Shown piece by piece: positions 32,787 through 41,779 of a stretch of 64,000 bases of DNA. Source of the stretch: Leifsonia soli (GTDB taxonomy: Bacteria; Actinomycetota; Actinomycetes; Actinomycetales; Microbacteriaceae). The DNA is taken from the NCBI RefSeq assembly GCF_013408745.1, contig NZ_JACCBJ010000001.1:2852001-2916000 (forward strand), written 5' to 3'. The notes beneath the pieces are model-generated. The model made no database searches, had not been told where the DNA came from, and worked only from the letters and a program-made list of their open reading frames with translations. A program made the position numbers and the translations under genes. Within the stretch, counting starts at the first letter, position 1; every line of letters begins with the position of its first letter.

Positions 32787-33640
32787 TGGATTCCGTCCTG
32801 CGCGACCTTCGGACATGGCGGTTCTGGAAGCTTCTCGGAACTCACGCTGCTGCTGCGTTCGGCGCTTTAGCTCTCGTTGGAGGGGTAGTTGTGCTCTTCC
32901 AACCGGACTTCTTTACTCATGCCGGCTGGATCGCACCATGTGCGTTAGCCACTTCTGCGGGATATGGACTAGTTCGCGCATGGCCGCGACCCATCGAGGC
33001 CCGCTATCAAGCACCGTCCACGACCATTCGGCTCGTGCGTGGAGATCTCTTCGATCAACCCGAATCGCACCTAGTGATCGGCGTCAGCGACACGTTTGAT
33101 ACGGCATCCCCTCATATTGCGACCGCGAGCGTCCAGGGGCAATTTCTACAACGGGTCTACGACAACGACGCCGCCAAGCTGGATGCCGATATTGAGGAAC
33201 AGCTGGCGCACGTCGATTCGACCGGTACCATTCCGGGCAAACTCGGAAAGACCCTCACATATCCTCTCGGCACGACCATAGCGCTACGGGCAAACGCCCG
33301 CCGATACTTCCTTGTGGCTTACACCGCGATGGATAGCCGGAGCACAGCGTCCTCCACGACGGACGGCGTCTGGAATAGCCTGAGCGAACTGTGGAAGGTT
33401 GTCCGAAGCGAGAGTAACGGCAATAGGGTCTGCATACCGATGATCGGTGGGGGGCAATCCAAACTCTCCCCTGTGCTTCCGGCGGTGGACTCGGTCCGCT
33501 TTATTGCACTTTCCTTCATGCTGGCTTCACGAACCCAGAAGGTCTGCGACGAACTCGTGATCGTCGCACCGCCTAAACAGTACGACGCGCTAGACCATCT
33601 CGAGATCCAAGCCTTCCTCAATTCTCTTCGGCCATCATGA
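32786..33640 (+). CDS. thsA: ThsA effector with two TM helices and Macro domain (type II Thoeris)
   Basis: A 284-residue protein. Two N-terminal membrane helices (LGTHAAAAFGALALVGGVVVLF and WIAPCALATSAGYGLVRAW) precede a ThsA-type Macro domain (DUF6430) from about 70: IRLVRGDLFDQPESHLVIGVSDTFDT, YPLGTTIALRANARRYFLVAYT and CIPMIGGGQSKL. In type II Thoeris the Macro domain binds the TIR-made ADP-ribose-type signal (His-ADPR) and the TM part is thought to damage the membrane. It is coupled to thsB upstream and to the HIT gene downstream (ATGA overlap). Confidence 0.8.
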   Translation: MDSVLRDLRTWRFWKLLGTHAAAAFGALALVGGVVVLFQPDFFTHAGWIAPCALATSAGYGLVRAWPRPIEARYQAPSTTIRLVRGDLFDQPESHLVIGVSDTFDTASPHIATASVQGQFLQRVYDNDAAKLDADIEEQLAHVDSTGTIPGKLGKTLTYPLGTTIALRANARRYFLVAYTAMDSRSTASSTTDGVWNSLSELWKVVRSESNGNRVCIPMIGGGQSKLSPVLPAVDSVRFIALSFMLASRTQKVCDELVIVAPPKQYDALDHLEIQAFLNSLRPS

Positions 33641-34134
33641 CGGAGTGGTCACTCGATCTACCAAATGGGGATGGTTGCGCATTTTGTGACTATCTAACCG
33701 GAGCTCGCCCCTACACCGTCCTATGGCGGGAAGACCGCGTTGCCGTTTTGGTTACTCGAGAACAACGAGGAATCGCGCATCTGCTGGTCATTCCCATCCG
33801 GCACGTACCCACGCTGCTTGACATGGCCGACTCGGAGGCAGGCGACCTCATGATTGCCGTCCGTGACGCCGCCCACGCGATCGACCAGGTATTCGAGCGT
33901 CCGGGGGTGGCCGTCTGGCAGAACAACGGAACGGCCGCACATCAGGCAATTCCTCATCTTCATTTCCACGTCGCAGGGACACTCCCCGGCGGTGGAACTG
34001 ACTTCGGTGAGGTGGCGGAAAGCTCCGTCGAGGAAACCGACGAGATCGGGCGCCAGCTGACGAGCTCCGTCCCCGCTCGGTCCGCTGTCCACCGAGTCGT
34101 AGAGCCGCGCCTTGCTCGAAGTGGCGGTGCGTGA
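33637..34134 (+). CDS. HIT-family nucleotide hydrolase in the Thoeris operon
   Basis: A 165-residue histidine-triad protein. PHLHFHVAG is the H-x-H-x-H active site; GCAFCDYLTG near residue 13 is the zinc-type C-x-x-C seen in Hint-like proteins; HLLVIPIRHVPTLLDM and VWQNNGTAAHQ fit the family. HIT enzymes cleave phosphoramidate or phosphoanhydride bonds in nucleotide conjugates. Because its ATG overlaps the thsA stop (ATGA), it is made with the Thoeris proteins and might hydrolyse the signal or a related adduct. The ~50-residue tail (GEVAESSVEETDEIGRQLTS...) is unique. Confidence 0.82.
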   Translation: MTEWSLDLPNGDGCAFCDYLTGARPYTVLWREDRVAVLVTREQRGIAHLLVIPIRHVPTLLDMADSEAGDLMIAVRDAAHAIDQVFERPGVAVWQNNGTAAHQAIPHLHFHVAGTLPGGGTDFGEVAESSVEETDEIGRQLTSSVPARSAVHRVVEPRLARSGGA

Positions 34135-34324
34135 GATACACGCACCGCTTTGGCGTCGTCGCACAGCAACCCCGGTGGGGCCCTGCTATGACCGGGTGCT
34201 AACGCGCGAGTCGGCGAGGTGGCGGCTGGATGTCACGACGCGCGGAGTTAGCGGCGAGAGATTGCACTTTTGGGATCGCCGTTCAGGTCACACACTCGCC
34301 CCGCGGGTGCGGCGCGCCGAGGAT

Positions 34325-34864
34325 CTATGACATCAAGAAACTCTCGAGGATCGCCGTTACCGCGCGCGGGTCACCGCCGCGAAGTAGCCATTGTTCGGGA
34401 CTCAGTTGTTTGTCGCTGACCTGCAGGCTGGACTTGGGGGTTGTCATGAATGCGAGTACCCCTGCGGGATGCCAATCCTCCGGTATCGCCCGGAGAACGC
34501 AACTCAGCCCAGACAAGACGGGATGTCTCGGGTCATCGGTAAATTGCCAGGTCGGGTAGAGAGTGTCACCGGCGAAGACGAACGCGAAAAGTTCTCCATC
34601 CTCACGGCGCTTGTCGACTTGGGCGACGCTAATGCCAAGCCGGCGAGCCACCGCCTCGACGATTAGCGACGCGTCGATTCCTGCTTGTCGCGTGGCTCGC
34701 TCCGCCTCAGCGAGTTCGCCTCTAGCGATCGCGGCTTGCGCGCTTTCGAGTGACTCGCGGGTGAACTCGCCTGACTCGACTAGATAGTCTGCCTGCTCCG
34801 CAGAGAGGGGTTCGCCTCGTGCCCGCTGGTACTCGAGTGCCCAGTCTCGTGAACGCCGCTTCAT
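34325..34864 (-). CDS. HTH protein, antitoxin-like
   Basis: A 179-residue protein. An N-terminal helical region (AEQADYLVESGEFTRESLESAQAAIARGELAEAERATR) leads to a helix-turn-helix-like VARRLGISVAQVDKRREDGELFAF and LYPTWQF, then WLLRGGDPRAVTAILESFL at the C-terminus, the pattern of MbcA/ParS/Xre-type antitoxins. No toxin gene is seen beside it, so its role may be regulatory. 34135-34324 upstream of its stop holds no gene. Confidence 0.5.
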   Translation of the reverse strand: MKRRSRDWALEYQRARGEPLSAEQADYLVESGEFTRESLESAQAAIARGELAEAERATRQAGIDASLIVEAVARRLGISVAQVDKRREDGELFAFVFAGDTLYPTWQFTDDPRHPVLSGLSCVLRAIPEDWHPAGVLAFMTTPKSSLQVSDKQLSPEQWLLRGGDPRAVTAILESFLMS

Positions 34865-35110
34865 GCCGCGAACCTTAGTCGCAAACCGTGGTTGCCGCGC
34901 CCACCAGCAGTCAGGGAGTTCATCGCGGCGATCGCCGCGGATTGTCCCCCCGTTCGCCTCGGCGTTTTCGTTGCTGGGCGGAGGGTGCCCTTAGCAACGC
35001 TCCGCGATTGCGGCGTAGTGTGGTCGCGCACACAGGAGCTCAGCCACATGGCAGCGAAGTTGCATTGGCCCCTGATTTCAGCTTGTTTCACCGAAAGCGA
35101 GGGAGTCGCG

Positions 35111-35299
35111 ATGCCAAACCCAGTGATTCCGAAAGCCATCCAAAAGGCGTTCGCGGAGCTGAAGCAGGCGGCTGAAGAGCAGGGCAAAGGCACCGACTTC
35201 GTGGTCGCCATCCTTCGAGAGCTAGCGGACGTGGTGATGGCCTCTACTCGCATCGCGCATCCAGCGGCCCCGGAGTCCGATGACCCACGATCGGTGTGA
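35111..35299 (+). CDS. Small protein of unknown function
   Basis: A 62-residue helical protein (PKAIQKAFAELKQAAEEQGKGTDFVVAILRELADVVM). The ATG at 35111 has GAGGGAG 6 nt upstream, better than the longer in-frame starts at 35048 or earlier. No family recognised. Confidence 0.4.
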   Translation: MPNPVIPKAIQKAFAELKQAAEEQGKGTDFVVAILRELADVVMASTRIAHPAAPESDDPRSV

Positions 35300-35395
35300 G
35301 GCAGCGACACTCAGCCGCGCTAGACGGCCACCGGTCAAGATGATCCTCCTTGACGGCCCGCCCGAGGAAGTGATTGGGCACTCGAGTGTCCCGGA

Positions 35396-37501
35396 TCACT
35401 TTGGCGCACAGTGAGGGCATCCGTGGCCCTGCGAGCGGTGCCGGGGTGTCGCTTCCCAGACATGTCCTCTCGCGCATCGCCATGCGACTTTGAATGTTGA
35501 TGTTGGTTTGGCGTGGTCCGGTGGGCGCGTGTTGCTGATGTCCCACTCTGCGGCAAGGTCTGGCCTCAAAGTACGCAAGTCGGTTTGGCCAGGGATTGCA
35601 CGATGCCCCGAGCAGTAGGGGCATCCGACGCGACGTCGGCCGGTTCGGTTACTGACAACCGCTTGCCACACGTGCCCCGCCCGGCACTTCCACGTCGCTA
35701 GACGGTCCGAGTGAGCGGTCACCTCCTGGGCGGTGAGCGAGTTCGATGAGTCCCACTCGGTCGCGATGTCCGGGCGGATGGTGGCAAGGTCTGTCTTCCC
35801 GGGTATCACGAGCTTTCCGGAGCAATACGGGCAACCGCGGCCCTTGGAACGACTAATTACGATGGCGTTCCAGAGGTGCCCTTCGGCGCATTGCCATGTA
35901 ACTTTCCTTCCCGAGTTGGGGAGTACATCTGTGGGGCTCAACTGGTTGCTGTGGTGCCATTCGGCCGCAAGGTCTGGCCTAACGGTAGCGAGGTCGGTTT
36001 CGCCGGGTAGCGCCCTTTTGCGGCCGCAGTATGGACAGCCCATGCCCTTCGAGCGGTTGCTGATCAGCGCCTGCCAATGGTGTCCGCATGGACCTTCCCA
36101 CCAGACTTTTGCCGCTGACTTCGACCCCAGGGTGTGAGGGTCACGCGGACCGTTTCGCGAATAGTCCCATTCGGCAGCGAGATCGGGTCGACGAGTGACA
36201 AGATCGGTCTCGCCAGGGATAATGCGCTTCCCCGCACAGTACGGGCACCCTGAGCCGTTTCTCGTACGGTTATAGATGGCGGTGACCCACCGATGGCCTC
36301 GCCCGCAGATCCAGCTGACGCGGCGGTTGGATCGCGAATTGGCATGCGAAGGATCGCCTGAATTTGCTCCGGGCGTGTAGTCCCACTCAGCCGCTAACCC
36401 TGGAAACTGGGTGGCAAGGTCCGACTCGCCCAACCACGCCGACTGCCCCGCGCAGTACGGGCAACCGGCCAATGTGCGAACGTAGGGAGTCGTCTTCCAC
36501 GCATGACCAGCATCACATGTCCACGAGGCCTTCAAAGACGTCCCCCGCGAGCTCCACGGATCGCGCGTCTCTTCATTTCGCCTCCAATCCCACTCGCCGA
36601 TAGCTCGCGGGTTTCGTTGTATCCACAGAGGGTAGGTGGCGGTGACGTCGATGATTGCGGCAGTATTCACGATGTCTTGCGGAACGTCGAGCGGGTCGAT
36701 GCGGGTTGGACGAATCTCGCGCCGAAAGCGCCGCAGCCACAGCACGATTCGCTCCACAAGTACATCCGCCGGCCCGGTGGCAGGTGGCAGCATCCGGGCT
36801 ATATCCTCGCGGAGCTGCGCTGACGTGAGCACTACCCACCGTTCGATATTCCGCGGATTCGACAGCAATGCCAGCACAGCAACAGTCTCGGGAAACAGCA
36901 ATGCGCGGCCCTGCACCTCATGGTCGTGAAGGCACTCCGATAGCGACGGTTTCCAGCCATCTGGCCGGGTTAGCCACGCGTTGTCCCGGACCATCTCCCA
37001 CGCGCGAGCATGCAACCCCGCGTCAATCCGACCAGCGCCGGCGAGCCGGCGAAACAAGCGCTCGGCGTTCGCTTGGGTGCGGTCGAAGGGAACGACAATC
37101 TGAGTCTCCGGTGCCGTGCCAGGGCCCGCCCACACCATCTGAGTGGGATGCCGGAGGCACCAATTCTCACGGTCGTGTGGGATCTGCTCGACGTGATCAC
37201 CACCGCCGCATAGGCGACACAAGTACCGCTGCGGGTAGCTCACACCAGCTTTGGGCTGCGCCAGTTGCTTGAGAAGCAGATAGTGGCCTGCTGGGCGACC
37301 GGCTGCAGCTTCTACCGTGACTGCTGCTGTCGCCTCATCGGCCCAAACCTTGTAGATGTAAGGCTGCTTTCGGGACGTGAGGCCTCGCTCGACGAAATCA
37401 AACGGAATCCCTGCGGCCAGGCTTTGACGGCGAGCGTAGGAACGCGGTGATTCGAACCGATGCCACTTCGGCCGGATGGACCATGTCCGCTCGTCAGTCA
37501 C
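35396..37501 (-). CDS. tniQ: TniQ/TnsD-like target-selection protein with six treble-clef zinc modules
   Basis: A 701-residue protein, about twice the usual TniQ length. The N-terminus (TWSIRPKWHRFESPRSYARRQSLAAGIP, with YLCRLCGGGDHVEQ and WCLRHP as a zinc finger) is TniQ-like. From about residue 330 come six repeats of ~68 residues, each W-x-C-x-x-GH-x-W ... GCPYC ... GxTDLxxxxPxLAAEW (treble-clef, DUF4379-like). Module 3 has CGHHW with its Cys shifted. TniQ/TnsD proteins bind the insertion site and recruit TnsC; the zinc array is a likely DNA-reading extension. The GTG start overlaps the tnsC stop (GTGA). Confidence 0.78.
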   Translation of the reverse strand: MTDERTWSIRPKWHRFESPRSYARRQSLAAGIPFDFVERGLTSRKQPYIYKVWADEATAAVTVEAAAGRPAGHYLLLKQLAQPKAGVSYPQRYLCRLCGGGDHVEQIPHDRENWCLRHPTQMVWAGPGTAPETQIVVPFDRTQANAERLFRRLAGAGRIDAGLHARAWEMVRDNAWLTRPDGWKPSLSECLHDHEVQGRALLFPETVAVLALLSNPRNIERWVVLTSAQLREDIARMLPPATGPADVLVERIVLWLRRFRREIRPTRIDPLDVPQDIVNTAAIIDVTATYPLWIQRNPRAIGEWDWRRNEETRDPWSSRGTSLKASWTCDAGHAWKTTPYVRTLAGCPYCAGQSAWLGESDLATQFPGLAAEWDYTPGANSGDPSHANSRSNRRVSWICGRGHRWVTAIYNRTRNGSGCPYCAGKRIIPGETDLVTRRPDLAAEWDYSRNGPRDPHTLGSKSAAKVWWEGPCGHHWQALISNRSKGMGCPYCGRKRALPGETDLATVRPDLAAEWHHSNQLSPTDVLPNSGRKVTWQCAEGHLWNAIVISRSKGRGCPYCSGKLVIPGKTDLATIRPDIATEWDSSNSLTAQEVTAHSDRLATWKCRAGHVWQAVVSNRTGRRRVGCPYCSGHRAIPGQTDLRTLRPDLAAEWDISNTRPPDHAKPTSTFKVAWRCARGHVWEATPRHRSQGHGCPHCAPK

Positions 37502-38547
37502 GCTGCGTCCACCAGATCGTCCAGCTTGATTCGGTGCCGGACGGGAGTGGTCTGCCGCAAGCCGTCTAGGACGGCGAAGAGCCGTTCACGTGTTACCTCC
37601 TCGTCCACTCTGGCGGGCTCTCCGAGTATCGACGAAATCAGGCGTTCGACGATCATCGCGAGTATGGCAAGGCGCCCACTTGCCGCCGCGTGGAGGGCTA
37701 AGTGATTTCGGGTCAGTGTTCCGGGACGGTGTTCGCATAGCGGTAGGTTGCGATCAAACGTTGCCACCCAGCGCTTCCAAAGATCTAGTCCACTGTCAGT
37801 GCGTATGTCCACTTTGCGTAGCTCGACCAGATCGCACCTCATCGTCACCTGGAGCCCTTCACCCGACCCAAATGCTTTGCCGCCAGCGAGGTCTATCCCC
37901 ACAAGTGCGACCGTTGCCGAGGACTCGTTCTGGAGGGCTTTGATGACGCTCGACGGCTCGCTCCCGCCGAGGTTGTGAGCTTCATCGATGACTAGCAGCT
38001 TCGTGTGATGAGAGTGAAGCAATTCGACGGCTTGACGCCGGAGGTCGTGGGTGTTGATTCGTGTTGGCTCTGCGGCGGTCGGTGCGAGGAATCGAATTAT
38101 CTGGGCAAGTAGCGCCTTGCCCGTCGCGTGATCCGTCACCTCTATCCAGACGACCGGAACCTCGCCGCGCTCGGTGTAATCCGGATAACGCCTGGCGTGC
38201 TCGCGCTCAACTGAGCGCGCGAGGAGCAGCGCCAATTCGGTTTTGCCGTAAAACATCGGCGCCGAGATCATGATTCCTCGGCGCGAGTTCTTGCGGCGCT
38301 GGTTCGAAGCGATCAGCTTGGCGAGGATGCGGGCACTGACGTCTTGCTCGGGAGTTGGTACGCGCAGAGTTAGGCGCACGAAGTCTTGGCGAGCCTCGTC
38401 GTACACGTCTCGGTCACCGGCCGAGAGCGCAGCGTATTCCGAGAAGGATATCGGCGGCGGGACGGGCGGTAGCGCCGTAAGCGCCTCGCGAAGTCCGGGC
38501 ACTGTCGTCTTCCGGTCGTGTTGCAAGGTCAGAGACTGGACGATCAC
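37498..38547 (-). CDS. tnsC: TnsC/TniB-like transposition AAA+ ATPase
   Basis: A 349-residue AAA+ ATPase. ISAPMFYGKTELALLLA is the Walker A (GKT preceded by a non-glycine loop), KLLVIDEAHNLGG the Walker B and VALVGIDLA sensor 1. TnsC/TniB proteins assemble on target DNA and link TniQ to the transposase. Start GTG at 38547 because it overlaps the tnsB stop by 4 nt (GTGA). Confidence 0.83.
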   Translation of the reverse strand: MIVQSLTLQHDRKTTVPGLREALTALPPVPPPISFSEYAALSAGDRDVYDEARQDFVRLTLRVPTPEQDVSARILAKLIASNQRRKNSRRGIMISAPMFYGKTELALLLARSVEREHARRYPDYTERGEVPVVWIEVTDHATGKALLAQIIRFLAPTAAEPTRINTHDLRRQAVELLHSHHTKLLVIDEAHNLGGSEPSSVIKALQNESSATVALVGIDLAGGKAFGSGEGLQVTMRCDLVELRKVDIRTDSGLDLWKRWVATFDRNLPLCEHRPGTLTRNHLALHAAASGRLAILAMIVERLISSILGEPARVDEEVTRERLFAVLDGLRQTTPVRHRIKLDDLVDAA

Positions 38548-40586
38548 GAGCGGAGCTCCTTCACGGTGACGATGTCGTAGGCTGACGAACTCCAATCGAT
38601 GTCATCCAGCTTTTCGAGACTGTCCGCTTCGATAAGCACCGGCTCGTCAGCCGCGGCTCTAGCGACGTGCTCATCGTTGGACTTGTTGCGGGTGTCACGG
38701 AGATGACGGTTGCGGGCTCGTACATCGCGCCGCGCTCGGCGTTCAATCTCGTCCAGAAACTCGACTGTCTTTGGAGCGTCTCCGGCGCTTCCGGCGTCTC
38801 CGATTGGGAAACGCTTGGAAAGCTTGATCTCAGTCTCGGCAACCATCCACGCTGCCTTCTGATCGATGGCCTTGTCCCAGCATTCGATCCATTCCAGGGT
38901 TTCGGGATGCTGTATCCACACCGCATTGGTGTTGTACGGATCAAAGCGGATGTCGAATTTGCGAGCTTGCCGTGAGCCAGCAGCAGCGCCAGTGACCGAA
39001 CGGTTGCGCAGGTTCCCCAGCAGCGGTGAATCATATTGGCGGTTTCGGAATGCTATGCCTTCGTCGCTGACCACGCGTCGAGCCGGGGGCAGCAGCGCGA
39101 AGAAGTCTTCAGCGCGAAACGGAAGCTGGACTCCCGGCCCGACTTCGAAGAGAGCGGAGTACATCTGATTTGGGGTCCACGCGCGCCCCGGGAACAGCGG
39201 GGAGCGGAGCCCGCTGTGTTGTTTGTTCAGGTATACGGTCGTGATCCAGGCGTCCAATGCGAGCCGCAGCGAGTCCATCGTCAGAGTTGGGCAGTCTCGC
39301 TCACCCCTGTTGGCTACAGAATTGCCTGTGGCTCCGGCCAACCAGGTCGCGAAGTCCGAGGATATTGTGCCGAAGTTGCGTTCCACGTGAGGTTTAGCGG
39401 TGGGCGCTCGCGGGGGGGCTAGTACCAGCGTGATTCCAAATGCGCGGCAAGCTGCCTCAAAGGTGGCCGATCGGTAGTCGGCGCCGCCGTCAATGGTGAT
39501 CGCATGCGGGAAGATCCACGGCACTGCTAGGGAGTCATCATCCAGGTATGGATTGACCTGCTTCATCAGCGCCACGGGAAGCGTTGCTGATCCCGAGAGG
39601 GCTGCAGCCGCGGAGCCTGGGACACGCCGGCGACCCACTATTGCCCGCGCCAGCAGCAGAGCGTGGTCGTAGCCATTGGGCGAGTCAGAGTGAGTAGCCC
39701 ACGCCAGGGGGACGCGGCTAGCCACGTCGAACAGAACGGTGAGCACGGGACGAAAAATGTTGCCCTTGTCGTCCCACACCTGAACGTCAAGCTTGGTCGA
39801 GTCGATCTCGCAAACCGCGCCGAGCTGGTGTGCGCCAATTGAGTAATACTCGCGCGCCGGACTATTCGCCGCGGTGCGCCGCGTGGTCGCCTTGTCGAAG
39901 CTATACCGGCCTGCGTCTCGCTCATTGATGTAGCCCTGGAGCGTATTGTCCTTCACACCGCACAGCGGGTCGCCGGGATACATTTGCTCCAGTGCTCGAC
40001 GGACCAAGGTTGCACAGTGGCGGCGAGTGCTCGTGGGGAGTGTCACGCGGTCGTCCAGCACGCGGTCAATTGCGTCGATGAGGCGTGGATCAGCTGTGGC
40101 GATTGCGAGCCTTTTTCTGCCCGTGCGGTGCATACGGGCTTCGAGCCCTGCAACGCCATCCGATTGATAGACCCGCCAGAGGTTGTACAACGTCCTGCGC
40201 GACCGGGCGCTTGACGTGCCCGCCAGTTCACGGACTTTTGAAGCGATCCGCTCCTCCTGGGTAGAGGTCGCAAGATCGTACAGGGGGCGTGGGCCTTCGG
40301 CCGTCGGGGACATCGGAAGACCCTGGAACACCTCGAGCAGATGCTTCTCCATGTCGAGAACGTCAGCTGCCCAGGTCCCATGCAGCGGACGAAGGGGCAC
40401 CACCGTGTCCCGTCGCGCAGTGCCCGCAACGGCAAGCAACTCGGGCATGGACAGGACCATCCAATCGGTTGCCGACCCCTCACGCCGCAGTTTGGCTTCC
40501 GATCCGCGGCGCACCGCCTCCCACACCCACGTCTCGCCGTCGATTTCGACGGCGTCGCCAAGGCGTAGCTTGTACTCCTGGGGCAT
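38544..40586 (-). CDS. tnsB: TnsB-like DDE transposase (Mu/Tn7 family)
   Basis: A 680-residue transposase. Helix-turn-helix DNA-binding segments occupy about 80-230; the integrase core follows with DDE residues in VCEIDSTKLDVQVWDDKGN (D near 262), ITIDGGADYRS and APTAKPHVERNFGTI (E). A Mu-type C-terminal beta-barrel and an acidic tail (ADSLEKLDDIDWSSS) end the protein; the tail of TnsB normally contacts TnsC. GGAGG lies 8 nt before the ATG. It acts with TnsA, 23 nt upstream. Confidence 0.87.
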   Translation of the reverse strand: MPQEYKLRLGDAVEIDGETWVWEAVRRGSEAKLRREGSATDWMVLSMPELLAVAGTARRDTVVPLRPLHGTWAADVLDMEKHLLEVFQGLPMSPTAEGPRPLYDLATSTQEERIASKVRELAGTSSARSRRTLYNLWRVYQSDGVAGLEARMHRTGRKRLAIATADPRLIDAIDRVLDDRVTLPTSTRRHCATLVRRALEQMYPGDPLCGVKDNTLQGYINERDAGRYSFDKATTRRTAANSPAREYYSIGAHQLGAVCEIDSTKLDVQVWDDKGNIFRPVLTVLFDVASRVPLAWATHSDSPNGYDHALLLARAIVGRRRVPGSAAAALSGSATLPVALMKQVNPYLDDDSLAVPWIFPHAITIDGGADYRSATFEAACRAFGITLVLAPPRAPTAKPHVERNFGTISSDFATWLAGATGNSVANRGERDCPTLTMDSLRLALDAWITTVYLNKQHSGLRSPLFPGRAWTPNQMYSALFEVGPGVQLPFRAEDFFALLPPARRVVSDEGIAFRNRQYDSPLLGNLRNRSVTGAAAGSRQARKFDIRFDPYNTNAVWIQHPETLEWIECWDKAIDQKAAWMVAETEIKLSKRFPIGDAGSAGDAPKTVEFLDEIERRARRDVRARNRHLRDTRNKSNDEHVARAAADEPVLIEADSLEKLDDIDWSSSAYDIVTVKELRS

Positions 40587-40609
40587 CACCACTCCTCCCG
40601 AGGTTGCTC

Positions 40610-41404
40610 TTAGGTAGTCGTGTAGACGGTGTCGCTTGTCAGCGGAGCGTTGAGACTGACAGTGAGTTGGCGGTGCCACGCGAGGTAGTCCACCCAGGCA
40701 CACGCCAATGGCGGACAGCTTGGGGATGCGGCGAGACACAGCTCGCGGCGGGTGGCACCAAACCGAGCAAGGTCAAGAATGAGCGCCTCTGCCGGGGGTG
40801 CTGGTTTGCAGCGGTCGTGGCGGGACACTGACAGGCCGTTGAGGTTCTGGGTCGCCCTGATGTCGTGGCCAGTGAGCACCTTGTACTGCCAGCCGAGTAC
40901 GTTGCAGACCTTCGCGGTCTCCTCGAACTGGAGCTTGGCTCGATCGTCGATTCGCTCGACGGGGCGCACGTCATACAACCCGAAGCTTCCGTTGCGGAAC
41001 TGCGCCATGAAGTCGGGGATGTGCCAATACTCGGCTAGGCGCGAGTCGAGCCCAAATGCGATCGCAAGGGGCTGTGCCCAAAGGCGCTCCACCTCGCCAG
41101 AGAAATCCAGCCAGAGTACCTCCCAGCGCTCTGCCTGCGACTCACACCAGATATGAGAGCGGGTTCGCTGCCAAAAGTAGAGGGCGCCTGTAAAGCCATG
41201 ACGGAGTCCCTTGGAAGTGCGCACCAACATCGGGTCGATTGCAACCCAATCCCAGCCTCCAATCTCACTTTGGACCGTCGCGAACTGTTGCTCGGGGGTA
41301 GTGCCTCCCGGGGTCTGCATGCTGATCCGAGAGACCCAGTGAAGTTCGGTGCGCGGCGAACGCCGTCGCGTCAGGATTTGTTTGGTTATCTCCGCAGGTC
41401 GCAT
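40610..41404 (-). CDS. tnsA: TnsA-like endonuclease subunit of heteromeric transposase
   Basis: A 264-residue nuclease expected to cut the 5' ends of the transposon, giving cut-and-paste movement. ERWEVLWLDFSGEV supplies the Glu, YWHIPDFMAQF the Asp, and FGLYDVRPVERI replaces the classic Lys with Arg, as in actinobacterial TnsA-like proteins. A C-terminal helical region follows. The ATG has GGAGGAG 6 nt upstream. Being first in the operon, it should lie next to the right transposon end. Confidence 0.78.
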   Translation of the reverse strand: MRPAEITKQILTRRRSPRTELHWVSRISMQTPGGTTPEQQFATVQSEIGGWDWVAIDPMLVRTSKGLRHGFTGALYFWQRTRSHIWCESQAERWEVLWLDFSGEVERLWAQPLAIAFGLDSRLAEYWHIPDFMAQFRNGSFGLYDVRPVERIDDRAKLQFEETAKVCNVLGWQYKVLTGHDIRATQNLNGLSVSRHDRCKPAPPAEALILDLARFGATRRELCLAASPSCPPLACAWVDYLAWHRQLTVSLNAPLTSDTVYTTT

Positions 41405-41743
41405 CGCTGCTCCTCCTCACAACGCCCTCCGCTTCGGCCGTCGCGCCGTCCCTTCTCGGACCTTGTCTTGCCGGCCGTCCTGCGGATTCACTTCACTGCC
41501 GCAAGTTGACCACCTATCGATCGACGGTTTCAGCGAGCCAACGCCCAAACTTGGCCTGTCGCCGGTGACTTTTGTTCGTAGACGAGAAGAATCTGGCCAG
41601 GTCGGCGTTTTCCTCGCAGTTGCGAGCCGGGCGCGTCGGGCGGAACCATCTCGCTGGGCGCTGGCCACATGTGTTCTTTGCCGACAGCGACGCTGACTTC
41701 GAAACGCGCGCATGATGGGCGGATTCACCTTCAAAAGGACTAG
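41405..41743. other. Non-coding region expected to hold the Tn7-like right end
   Basis: No gene is seen. Two similar stretches occur: CTGTCGCCGGTGACTT (41557-41572) and CGACAGCGACGCTGACTT (41682-41699), which could be TnsB-binding repeats. No clear terminal TGT/ACA or target duplication could be fixed by eye. Confidence 0.3.
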
Positions 41744-41773
41744 TTGACTATTTGAATAGTTGACTAGTATGAT
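41744..41773 (+). promoter_or_regulatory. Leaderless promoter with operator repeats
   Basis: TTGACT (41744-41749) and TATGAT (41768-41773) are 18 nt apart and the ATG lies 6 nt after the -10. AGTTGACTA is repeated directly (41742-41750 and 41758-41766), and ACTAT-TTGA-ATAGT (41748-41761) is a palindrome inside the spacer. This is an AT-rich, strong and probably regulated promoter. Confidence 0.65.
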
Positions 41774-41779
41774 ATTCGC

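Noticed and set aside
34861..35310. A 149-codon minus-strand frame
   Set aside because: Antisense to the small plus-strand protein that has a ribosome site; Ser/Ala-rich composition without pattern.
35302..35313. CAGCGACACTCA, similar to 41685-41696, as a pair of Tn7-like ends
   Set aside because: The two copies are in direct orientation with two mismatches, whereas transposon ends should be inverted; probably chance.
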